In this document: piece after piece, positions 14,793 through 20,950 of the stretch
How positions within the stretch are numbered: the first letter of the stretch is position 1
Layout of the letters: every line of letters starts with the position of its first letter
Position numbers and translations under genes: made by a program
Notes under the pieces: generated by a model
What the model saw: the letters and a program-made list of their open reading frames with translations, nothing else
Databases searched by the model: none
What the model was told of the DNA's origin: nothing
Virus record (IMG/VR): IMGVR_UViG_3300018041_000089
Location: 1-20,950 of that record
Source: a virus
Length of the DNA stretch: 20,950 nt
Reading direction: 5' to 3' (one strand)

Positions 14793-16655
14793 TTACTCTT
14801 TAATATTTGATTCATCTAATAGTGACTCCTTACGTTTATCAGAAGTAAAGACTAATTCTTTGTCTAAAGATTCTAATAAAGTTCGGTTTTTAGCAAAATT
14901 ATGTTTTGCGGCTTCACTAACTGTAGATTGGTCATCTACTTTCATGTCCTTTCTACCTAAACGATCTCTACCGAAAGCGTTGTCTTGAGTATTAATATTT
15001 GAAACCTTTTCTTCGGGACGACCTAAAGGACGTTTTTCATCATAACCATCAGGTACATTACCTGGGTCTGTTTCCATTCTACCTTTACCATATAATGAAG
15101 CTAGATCATGTGGAGTACCATATGAACGACCTGTTGTAAGTGGATCATTACCTTCTGTCTCAATTTGAGCCATACGGAATCTACGTTTTTGGTCCTGAGC
15201 GATTAAGTCTCTATACTCTTCATACTCGTCCTCACTAAAGTGGAAGATATGATTATAAATCCAATCAGTAGGAAGTAATTTATTTTCCATAATTTGAGAA
15301 GCTAAATCTACTTTCTCTTTCATTAATGCGATCTTTTCTTGATCGTAAATGATAGATGGAGTAGTTAATTGTAACTCAAAATTAGTCATTTGTTCGTCTC
15401 TATATCCTTGAGAATATAGGTGAACCAAAGCGATTTTATATAATTCTGAAATTAGAATACGTTGTAATCTGTCAATTGTGCGACCGAAACGGATATCTTC
15501 AGCTGCTAGTGTAGCTTTACCAGATAAATTTTCATCATAGCCCATAAATGCTTTAGGCACTTTAAGAGCAGCAAATAATTTTTCTCTTAGGTATTCTACG
15601 TCTTCGATTGCAGCGTAATCTAAACCTTTTGTAGTATCAATTTTAGTTGCTTGATCGTTACCTCTAATAGGGATATAAAAATCCTCCATTATGTTTTGCA
15701 TATTATAATTCAGGTTATACTCACCTGTTTTCTGGTCCATTAAAGGTGTACGCTTCATTGTAGAAATTGTTTTCTGCATGAAGTTTTCTACCTCATTTGG
15801 AGGAATAGAACCAACGTTAATATAGAAAATACGTTTTTCTGGGGCGCGGACAATTCTATGGATTAGCATTGCATCTTCCATTAACGCATATTGCTTGTAT
15901 AATTTACGAGCAGGTTCAATGTATGAACGACCATATGGAAGATAATTTACATCCGATAGTAATCTAAAGTGAGCAATTTCATAATTATCAAATGTAATAG
16001 TATTACCAGCTGCTCTTTGATTTGGTGTATTATAATATCCTGAGGAAGTACCACCATAGATACCTTCTGGGTTGTAATTAAATACTACTTTAGATGGGTG
16101 TTCTGGGTCAAAATTTTCTTGTCTTTCAATATGGTATGCTGAATATGGGATTACATTATAAACACCATATTTTTCTGAAATTTCTAGTTTAAGGAAAAAG
16201 TCACCATATTTACACATTTGGCGAGTCCAAGACCACAAATTAAATTCAACGTTTAAGATATCGTAGAATAAATTGTAAAGGATCTTTTGAATATCATCAT
16301 CCGAGGATTTGATTTGAAGTACTTCACCCATATCATTTTTAAGAGTACATTCATCAGCAATAATATCAAGTGCAGAAGCAATAATAGCATCTGTATCCAT
16401 TAAATCATAATCTGAGTAGATGTAAGTTCTTAAATACTGATAGTTCATATTGAACTGAGCTCCGTATAAAGAAGTTGAGGCTGGGTTTTGATAGATACCA
16501 GAGAATCTATCCATTAGAGAGTTTGTTTGGAACTCACCAGAGGTTTGAATGTGATCCGTATCGACTACTTTAAGTTGAGTGCCACCAACGTTACGAATTA
16601 CGACGTCGGAAGAAAATAATCTTTGTAGTCTTTTGAATAAACTAGTATCAGCCAT
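14793..16655 (-). CDS. 20: Portal vertex protein, T4 gp20-like
   Basis: 620 residues (T4 gp20: 524). Twelve copies form the DNA-entry ring at one capsid vertex, dock the terminase and later bind the neck. Blocks seen: YQYLRTYIYSDYDLMDTDAII-ASALDIIADECTLKND (72-108), LWSWTRQMCKYGDFFLKLEI, the tunnel/crown region around VEYLREKLFAALKVPKAFMGY and LSGKATLAAEDIRFGRTIDR (about 350-395), and RILISELYKIALVHLYSQGY. All are typical gp20 signatures. The C-terminal 120 residues are polar and probably flexible (GRSYGTPHDLASLYGKGRM onward), accounting for the extra length. The terminase lies directly upstream with a 23-base gap that contains the recurring AATATTTATAA motif overlapping the terminase stop. 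Confidence 0.95.
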   Translation of the reverse strand: MADTSLFKRLQRLFSSDVVIRNVGGTQLKVVDTDHIQTSGEFQTNSLMDRFSGIYQNPASTSLYGAQFNMNYQYLRTYIYSDYDLMDTDAIIASALDIIADECTLKNDMGEVLQIKSSDDDIQKILYNLFYDILNVEFNLWSWTRQMCKYGDFFLKLEISEKYGVYNVIPYSAYHIERQENFDPEHPSKVVFNYNPEGIYGGTSSGYYNTPNQRAAGNTITFDNYEIAHFRLLSDVNYLPYGRSYIEPARKLYKQYALMEDAMLIHRIVRAPEKRIFYINVGSIPPNEVENFMQKTISTMKRTPLMDQKTGEYNLNYNMQNIMEDFYIPIRGNDQATKIDTTKGLDYAAIEDVEYLREKLFAALKVPKAFMGYDENLSGKATLAAEDIRFGRTIDRLQRILISELYKIALVHLYSQGYRDEQMTNFELQLTTPSIIYDQEKIALMKEKVDLASQIMENKLLPTDWIYNHIFHFSEDEYEEYRDLIAQDQKRRFRMAQIETEGNDPLTTGRSYGTPHDLASLYGKGRMETDPGNVPDGYDEKRPLGRPEEKVSNINTQDNAFGRDRLGRKDMKVDDQSTVSEAAKHNFAKNRTLLESLDKELVFTSDKRKESLLDESNIKE

Positions 16656-16669
16656 TGTTTTGTTTATTA

Positions 16670-16680
16670 TTATAAATATT
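16670..16680 (-). promoter_or_regulatory. AATATTTATAA motif overlapping terminase stop codon
   Basis: The coding strand reads GGTAATATTTATAATAATAA: the terminase stop TAA flows directly into the motif, which ends 14 bases before the portal ATG at 16655. Confidence 0.55.
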
Positions 16681-18265
16681 ACCTAAGAAGCCAACTAATG
16701 TCTTCAGTGCCACCATTGCCATACGGATTTTCAATCTTGTATGGATTTTGGGTACCATTAGCATTATAACCACCCTGCCAGCTTACTCTATTGCTAGAGA
16801 TATTATTTAAAGTAGCTTTAGAGGCTTCTAAATGTTGTGATCTAAATTTGAATGAAGTATCTCTCATAAACATAGCGATACCAAATGCCATAACTAAATC
16901 ATCATTATATCCTTGCTGTGCTTCCGCACGGCCATTCTTCCACATAAATACTTTCATTTCTTCAATCAAACGTCTTGATTGAATTGTAACATCTTTACCA
17001 TTAACATACTCTTGAAACTTACCTACAATCATAGGTCGATTTCGAGATGTCATAGTAAAACCAGCTACCATTTTTGATGTATCCATATATTTGTCAAAAT
17101 ACGAATCACTCATTGCGGAATCACTCTTACTTGAATAGAATAGGTTAGTATATCCTCTTTCTATTACAGTTTGGATAGTTGCCCAACCAATAGAAGCATT
17201 TTCAATTACAAGTAATGCTTCATTATATTCAGTAGCTATACCTACTAATAAGTGTCCGTATTCTTTAGTGCCGAGTTGACCTTTATACTCAGCGACTTGA
17301 GTATTGGTTTCAATGTCGATAACATGGAATGCAGAGTAGTCTTTACCATCTCCACGAGCAACGTCAGCAACCACAAGGTAGGATCTTGAATAATCAGCGG
17401 GTTCCCAAATCCATAGATTTTGGTCAGCACCACGTTTTTCAAGTGGATCCTTAATGTATGTTTGTTCATAAAATTGTAAGTATTCAGCGTAGAATACAGT
17501 GTCACCTGAGGTGCTAAAATCACAGTCACATTCTTGGGCTGCCATTCTAGGATCACCTAGTAATTCATCTTGTCTATCTCTCCATGATTGGTCTCGTTCT
17601 GGGTGGACATACCAAGGTAATTTGATTGGTAAGAAATCACTTTCTCCATTTTCTGCTCTAACCCATGTTTGATGGAACCAGTTACCTGTACCATAAGGAG
17701 TAGATAAAGCAATACACCCACCACCAGTAGCAAGTGTTTGTTGAGCTGAGGCCCAGATTTCGCCAATGTTATCAATAAAGGCAGCCTCATCAATTAATAG
17801 AAGAGAAACGGCTTCCGATCTACCGGCATCACTTGATGCTGAAGTAGCTTTGATTTGGGATCCGTTATTTAACCTAAGTGTTAATTTGTTATTTTCGTCT
17901 GCTGGGATTTTCAGCCATGAAGGTAAATTTTCATACATGAATTTAACCTTCGTAACCATGTTTTTAGCTGTTTCTTGCTTAGTCGCAATACAGAGTACGT
18001 TTTTATCCTTTTGGAATAACATCAACCACAGAGAATAACCTGCGCCTAATGTTGAGATACCTAACTGACGGGATTTAAGTACTACGGAATAGGGATTATC
18101 TCTAAATAAACGTAATACTTTTTCTTGGAATGGGTATAAATGGAATGGAATACGTCCACGTTGTGGGTGCTGGATAAAACAGTACTTCTTCATGAAGTGT
18201 ACTGGATCGGAAGCACACTTAATATATTCCTGTTGGATGATTTTTCTTAAATCTTGTTCAGCCAT
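16679..18265 (-). CDS. 17: Large terminase subunit, T4 gp17-like
   Basis: 528 residues (T4 gp17: 610). It is the packaging motor: an N-terminal ATPase that pumps DNA through the portal and a C-terminal RNase H-fold nuclease that cuts concatemers. Motifs: FHLYPFQEKVLRLF (41-54, adenine-binding type region), Walker A variant SRQLGIST (65-72), Walker B LLLIDEAAF (155-163, catalytic E160), coupling motif STPYGTGN (188-195). Nuclease acidic residues are likely D301 in VVADVARGDGKDYSAFHVID, E355 in LLVIENASIGWATI, and the DD in GYNDDLVMAFGIAM. It is shorter than T4 gp17 mostly at the N-terminus. The start shares one base with the stop of the upstream membrane-protein gene. No clear small terminase is adjacent. 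Confidence 0.96.
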   Translation of the reverse strand: MAEQDLRKIIQQEYIKCASDPVHFMKKYCFIQHPQRGRIPFHLYPFQEKVLRLFRDNPYSVVLKSRQLGISTLGAGYSLWLMLFQKDKNVLCIATKQETAKNMVTKVKFMYENLPSWLKIPADENNKLTLRLNNGSQIKATSASSDAGRSEAVSLLLIDEAAFIDNIGEIWASAQQTLATGGGCIALSTPYGTGNWFHQTWVRAENGESDFLPIKLPWYVHPERDQSWRDRQDELLGDPRMAAQECDCDFSTSGDTVFYAEYLQFYEQTYIKDPLEKRGADQNLWIWEPADYSRSYLVVADVARGDGKDYSAFHVIDIETNTQVAEYKGQLGTKEYGHLLVGIATEYNEALLVIENASIGWATIQTVIERGYTNLFYSSKSDSAMSDSYFDKYMDTSKMVAGFTMTSRNRPMIVGKFQEYVNGKDVTIQSRRLIEEMKVFMWKNGRAEAQQGYNDDLVMAFGIAMFMRDTSFKFRSQHLEASKATLNNISSNRVSWQGGYNANGTQNPYKIENPYGNGGTEDISWLLR

Positions 18266-18843
18266 TATTTACCTATTTTCCAGTACATGCGGACTGTATA
18301 GACAGGTTGAAATTGTGGGTTTAAACCTATTCCAAAACCGTATGCATTTCTTTTTTTATTAATGTATAATAACTCACCATTAATATTTTGTAATTCTTGA
18401 TTAGTTGTTCCTACCGAAATACCGCTAAAGAATTCATGTTTGAAGAGGTAAACAGTATTAGTAACTGTAGTTGTTGGGATGAATATGTTGGATTGAACAT
18501 CTCTCATTGATATTAAGTTACGAGTAACCGTATCATTTATCACAATAGTACCAAGAGTATCAATCTTGATTGTATCTGTATAAAAGTATTTTGCGTAGTA
18601 ATCTTTTAGAATACTTACAGTATCAATTGGCGCCTGGAAGGTGTCAATGTTTACTACGGTTTTTTTAATGTACTTAGGTACATATTTAGTTTTTGTAACT
18701 TCTAGGGTATCCCATTGAGTTACTACTTTTGTAATAACTTCGGGCTCTACTTTAGGAGTAGAAGAGCAGCTTCGTTGTAACAACAATAAAACTGCTAATA
18801 CTACAATAAGTAAAGTCTGTATGTTTTTAAATAAGACTTTCAA
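18265..18843 (-). CDS. Membrane-anchored protein with TTG start, possible spanin-like
   Basis: 192 residues. A short basic N-terminus is followed by one hydrophobic segment (IQTLLIVVLAVLLLLQ, 8-23), then RSCSS with C26, a weak lipobox-like site. The outside part is rich in Asp-Thr pairs and valine (TKVVTQWDTLEVTKTKYVPKYIKKTVVNIDTF and the following residues, about 38 on) and ends in beta strands (FFSGISVGTTNQ, YGFGIGL, YTVRMYWKIGK). It is therefore an inner-membrane or lipoprotein-type envelope protein. A lysis (spanin) role is possible, because phages of this group often carry such single-span periplasmic proteins near the terminase, but no partner, holin or endolysin is seen. The start is TTG (18841-18843): no ATG occurs before residue 110 and an in-frame TAA lies 7 codons upstream. 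It overlaps the preceding gene by 17 bases. Confidence 0.7.
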   Translation of the reverse strand: MKVLFKNIQTLLIVVLAVLLLLQRSCSSTPKVEPEVITKVVTQWDTLEVTKTKYVPKYIKKTVVNIDTFQAPIDTVSILKDYYAKYFYTDTIKIDTLGTIVINDTVTRNLISMRDVQSNIFIPTTTVTNTVYLFKHEFFSGISVGTTNQELQNINGELLYINKKRNAYGFGIGLNPQFQPVYTVRMYWKIGK

Positions 18844-19189
18844 GTTCTTTTTTGATTTTAGTTAACTCCTTCAAACGAGCCAACAAACGCTCTTTTTCTT
18901 CACCCTCGGCTTGTTTCCACTTATTAACAGTAGATTTCATTTCCTTAGTGGTATCTTGTAATTTACGAGCTAGAGTTGAAACCGAATCACCTTTTTTAAT
19001 ATCTTTAGCAGACGGTTCTTTTTCGTCATCCATATCAAAATCATCTTCTTCTGTTATTTTAATAACATCATCATCTTCAGCTGCGGCTTTTGCTTTTGCT
19101 AAATCTTCAGGAGAAGTTTCAATTGTAGCTTCTTGAAGAACATCTACAATCATTTCTTTGATTTGTTGGGCTAATTCAGAGCGTTTCAT
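18827..19189 (-). CDS. Small acidic coiled-coil protein upstream of terminase
   Basis: 120 residues, family not recognised. The first 20 residues (MKRSELAQQIKEMIVDVLQEA) form an amphipathic helix of a kind that, from memory, begins several core-type proteins of marine T4-like phages. Residues about 38-60 are highly acidic (AEDDDVIKITEEDDFDMDDEKE), and the rest is a charged coiled coil (TLARKLQDTTKEMKSTVNKW, then EERLLARLKELTKIKKELESLI in part). It lies where T4 has gp16 (small terminase, 164 residues with a central coiled coil), one gene upstream of gp17, but it shows no DNA-binding helix-turn-helix and one gene intervenes; small terminase or scaffold-like function are both only possibilities. 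A copy of the AATATTTATAA motif stands 13 bases upstream. Confidence 0.7.
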   Translation of the reverse strand: MKRSELAQQIKEMIVDVLQEATIETSPEDLAKAKAAAEDDDVIKITEEDDFDMDDEKEPSAKDIKKGDSVSTLARKLQDTTKEMKSTVNKWKQAEGEEKERLLARLKELTKIKKELESLI

Positions 19190-19202
19190 ACTAGTAATTT
19201 AG

Positions 19203-19213
19203 TTATAAATATT
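19203..19213 (-). promoter_or_regulatory. AATATTTATAA motif overlapping kinase stop codon
   Basis: The coding strand reads TAATATTTATAACTAAATTA; the stop TAA of the kinase gene is part of the motif, which ends 13 bases before the ATG at 19189. Confidence 0.55.
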
Positions 19214-19742
19214 ATAAACCTAACTGAAATTTCATTTGTTCAATACGTTGTTCCGTAGGACCTTCAAGAATGCCGTAGTTTTTGATACGGTGTTTCTGTT
19301 GGCTTAAAATATGGCGAATAATTACATCAATTTCATTTCTATACTCTGCATCAGTTTCTCTAATACCATTATCTTCAATTTCTACACCTTCTGGTGAAAC
19401 ATAGAAAATGTAATCGTATTCTTTAATCAAACGGATAGCGTAAGCATAAAATGCTTCTTTATCAGTCCAATCCATTGATTTAGAAGCTTGAGCAAATGCC
19501 ATTACATCAATTACAGTGCGATCTGTAATAATATTTTCTTGGATGAGTTCACTTGCACGTTCTGCTAGAAATACTGTTTGTCCTTTAAGTGTTGAATCAG
19601 TATTTAAGGGAATACCTTGTGACATTAAGTATTTAGAACGTTCAGTTCTAAACATATAATCCTTAAATTCAGGTAACTCCTGTAAAGCATGAACAAGTGT
19701 AGTTTTACCTACACTCATTGTTCCGCATAATCCTATTTTCAT
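19212..19742 (-). CDS. P-loop kinase, NadR/AAA_28-like
   Basis: 176 residues. Walker A GTMSVGKT (7-14) sits right at the N-terminus (MKIGLCGTMSVGKTTLVHAL). A segment FRTERSKYLMSQGIPLN follows, then IITDRTVIDVMAFAQAS (about 71-87; the D-R-T is typical of nucleoside and nucleotide kinases), YDYIFYVSPEGVEIEDNGIRETDAEYRNEIDVIIRHIL (about 113-150, with a lid-like arginine-containing turn), and a C-terminal EGPTEQRIEQM. This layout fits the AAA_28/NadR C-terminal-like kinases, which include nicotinamide riboside kinases; thymidylate- or deoxynucleoside-kinase activity is the main alternative. A role in nucleotide or NAD supply during infection is inferred. The ATG overlaps the cupin stop by 4 bases (ATGA), so the two are probably co-translated. 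Confidence 0.75.
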   Translation of the reverse strand: MKIGLCGTMSVGKTTLVHALQELPEFKDYMFRTERSKYLMSQGIPLNTDSTLKGQTVFLAERASELIQENIITDRTVIDVMAFAQASKSMDWTDKEAFYAYAIRLIKEYDYIFYVSPEGVEIEDNGIRETDAEYRNEIDVIIRHILSQQKHRIKNYGILEGPTEQRIEQMKFQLGL

Positions 19743-20134
19743 ACGTCTTTATTATCTAACCATTTACGATACACTCTATAGCTATCACTATCAAAATGTT
19801 CTGTTGAAACCTCAAACAAAATACCATCAGTTAAAGCCATTACTTGGTGTGGTTGGCCTGGGAATTGGCGTACTGAATCACCTTCACGTAGTTGTTCTTC
19901 GTGCACTTCACCAGTTTCAGTATCAATCCAGCGATATAAAAATTCACCTTCTTGAACGTACCAAGTCTCGTCTTTAATTAAGTGGTAGTGCATGCTAAAG
20001 TTACAACCTTTCTTGAACACAAGCAACTTACCACAATAGAGTTCGTTGTTTTCGAATATAATTTCGTGTCCCCAACCTTTAGGAACATTACATTCTTTAC
20101 ATTCTTTAGCGTTAATTACAATAGGTTTTTCCAT
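19739..20134 (-). CDS. Cupin-domain protein (mannose-6-phosphate isomerase-like cupin)
   Basis: 131 residues from the ATG at 20132-20134. A longer frame with an ATG at 20218 exists, but it would overlap the upstream gene by 83 bases; the internal ATG follows that gene's stop with one base between, matching the packing seen throughout. Cupin features: GWGHEIIFENNELYCGKLLVF (20-40), metal-site-like HYHLIKDETWYV with H49, H51 and E56, then GEFLYRWID, LREGDSVRQFPGQPHQVMAL (82-101) with H96, and LFEVSTEH. This is a single conserved beta-barrel like that of type II phosphomannose isomerases and sugar-nucleotide cupins. Two cysteines near the N-terminus (C12, C15) are unexplained. Substrate unknown; sugar modification or isomerisation is a guess. 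Confidence 0.85.
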   Translation of the reverse strand: MEKPIVINAKECKECNVPKGWGHEIIFENNELYCGKLLVFKKGCNFSMHYHLIKDETWYVQEGEFLYRWIDTETGEVHEEQLREGDSVRQFPGQPHQVMALTDGILFEVSTEHFDSDSYRVYRKWLDNKDV

Positions 20135-20135
20135 A

Positions 20136-20411
20136 TTACATTCGTGCTGTGCCTCGTAATGTAGCACTTTTATACCAAGGGAGACCTTCTCTGTCTTGGC
20201 GGGTTTCTGTCCATTCATCTTTAGTCATCTCAATACCATAAAGATAATAAGACTTTTTTAATTCAGTTTCTTCACCTTCAATTGGGTCAATTGCGGGACC
20301 ATCCCAATTGTGATACTTCCAAGCATCAGTTCCACTCTCTCTAAAGAAGTGATGGTATGCTCCATTATTACGCATACGTCTTACTTCATAAAATAATTCT
20401 TTCTTAGCCAT
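20136..20411 (-). CDS. Small phage protein with WDGPA / YxxG motif
   Basis: 91 residues. The sequence carries YEVRRMRNNGAYHHFFRE, HNWDGPAIDP and KSYYLYGIEMTKDEWTE. The pairing of a DGPA turn with a Y-x-x-G-(x)4-(E/D)(E/D)W unit is a motif I know from small proteins of large phages, where DGPA blocks alternate with aromatic strands; no function is assigned to it to my knowledge. The protein is soluble, without cysteine. Its stop is one base before the cupin ATG and its own ATG lies 10 bases after the stop of the FAD-dehydrogenase gene (TAATAAATAAGTTATG), so it belongs to the same accessory unit. Confidence 0.7.
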   Translation of the reverse strand: MAKKELFYEVRRMRNNGAYHHFFRESGTDAWKYHNWDGPAIDPIEGEETELKKSYYLYGIEMTKDEWTETRQDREGLPWYKSATLRGTARM

Positions 20412-20421
20412 AACTTATTTA

Positions 20422-20950
20422 TTAAAATGTAATATTATCTCCCATATGATTGTCCCATTCGCAAATGTACAAACCATTTTCTACAGTGCAAAATCGCCCT
20501 AGAATATCTTCAGCAACATATGTTCCTTGAGCACCTGAAACTGTAATACCACGAGCTGATAGAGCATCACCTACAAAGTGAACATTATTAAATTGGTTTA
20601 ATGCTAGATTTTTATAATCTACAAGTGGTTCAGGTGAAAGATATTTAACTTCTGGGATGTAAATTCCCCAATCGTCTTTAAGTGTTGGGAATACTTTTTT
20701 CATGTCCTCAATAAAGTCCATAATGTAAGTCCAATATTCGCCCATTACATTCTCTACTCCACTCAAGTTATCGATTTGGTATGAACGAACATCTTCACCT
20801 TCTGAAGTTGTTGAGGGGATACGAGTTGGAGAATAATATAAACCAGTATTATTAAATTGGAGTTTTTGAACTACTTCACGTGCCCATTTAAATGGTTCTT
20901 CAATACCATTGATTTCCATCAAGATACCGAAATTAGTCATATTGTTTCTA
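20422..20950 (-). CDS. FAD-dependent dehydrogenase, C-terminal part (truncated by window edge)
   Basis: 176 residues visible; the frame is open through the right edge, so the ATG at 20938-20940 is probably internal. No Shine-Dalgarno or AATATTTATAA motif stands in front of it. The C-terminal block NNVHFVGDALSARGITVSGAQGTYVAEDIL (about 117-146 from that Met) is the FAD-binding GD motif that closes Rossmann-type flavoproteins, close to the pattern of uncharacterised FAD-dependent dehydrogenases of the COG2509 kind. The preceding TNFGILMEI and EPFKWAREVVQKL resemble the start of the substrate-domain region of that family. The N-terminal GxGxxG dinucleotide-binding motif would lie beyond the window. 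The substrate is unknown; the role in a phage is unclear. Alternative: another FAD/NAD-binding oxidoreductase family with the same terminal motif. Confidence 0.6.
   Translation of the reverse strand, partial: RNNMTNFGILMEINGIEEPFKWAREVVQKLQFNNTGLYYSPTRIPSTTSEGEDVRSYQIDNLSGVENVMGEYWTYIMDFIEDMKKVFPTLKDDWGIYIPEVKYLSPEPLVDYKNLALNQFNNVHFVGDALSARGITVSGAQGTYVAEDILGRFCTVENGLYICEWDNHMGDNITF

Noticed and set aside
18827-19189. Confident assignment of the acidic coiled-coil protein as small terminase gp16
   Set aside because: Position is suggestive but size, acidity and lack of a DNA-binding domain do not match well, and another gene separates it from gp17.
1219-19211. TATAAATA on the plus strand as ordinary T4 late promoters firing rightward
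   Set aside because: Copies sit directly ahead of minus-strand start codons and there is no plus-strand gene for them to drive.
19739-20218. Longer 159-residue version of the cupin gene
   Set aside because: Its extra 28 residues overlap the upstream gene by 83 bases and add nothing cupin-like; the ATG at 20134 fits the one-base spacing and the domain start.

Overview
The window is a stretch of a T4-like (myovirus-type) tailed-phage genome, AT-rich, with every gene I can support on the minus strand; transcription therefore runs from right to left. Identification rests on a run of recognisable T4-type head and neck proteins: large terminase (gp17), portal (gp20), prohead protease (gp21), acidic scaffold/core protein (gp22), major capsid protein (gp23), PhoH-like ATPase, and the neck/tail-completion proteins gp13, gp14 and gp15, followed by two collagen-like fibre proteins. 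Shine-Dalgarno sequences are nearly absent and leaders are A/T-rich. This would suit a phage of Bacteroidota, but that host inference is weak; the window carries no host marker.

Layout in transcription order. 20950-19212: accessory genes, namely the C-terminal part of an FAD-dependent dehydrogenase cut by the window edge, a small DGPA-type phage protein, a cupin, and a NadR/AAA_28-like P-loop kinase. 19189-16679: an acidic coiled-coil protein, a membrane-anchored protein with a TTG start, and the large terminase. 16655-10635: portal, four uncharacterised head-module proteins in overlapping or abutting frames, the prohead protease, and a ParB-like (DGHHR) protein that ends at a strong terminator. 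10444-7544: acidic scaffold then major capsid protein, ending at a second strong terminator. 7456-3089: PhoH, an uncharacterised structural protein, gp13, gp14, gp15 and a small beta-rich protein. 3031-1: two fibre genes with Gly-X-Y (GTS/GSS) repeats, the second running off the left edge.

The genes build, mature and fill the capsid: gp22-type scaffold and core proteins template the gp23 shell on the gp20 portal, gp21 digests the core and trims gp23, gp17 packages DNA, and gp13/14/15 seal the neck and join the tail. The tail sheath and tube genes that sit between gp17 and gp20 in T4 are missing there.

Most notable: (i) a sequence AATATTTATAA, whose core is the exact reverse complement of the T4 late-promoter core TATAAATA, recurs 9-15 bases upstream of many start codons in one orientation only; (ii) a repeated motif of about 22 residues (ART-AEEEGY-DGM-DEKED) occurs twice in the scaffold and once in another head protein; (iii) a ParB-like gene sits between protease and scaffold; (iv) PhoH ends in the same GTSGSSG string that builds the fibres. 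There is no gene-free stretch over 300 bases; the longest gap (10445-10634) holds a terminator and a leader hairpin. No tRNA, insertion sequence, CRISPR array or integrase was seen.
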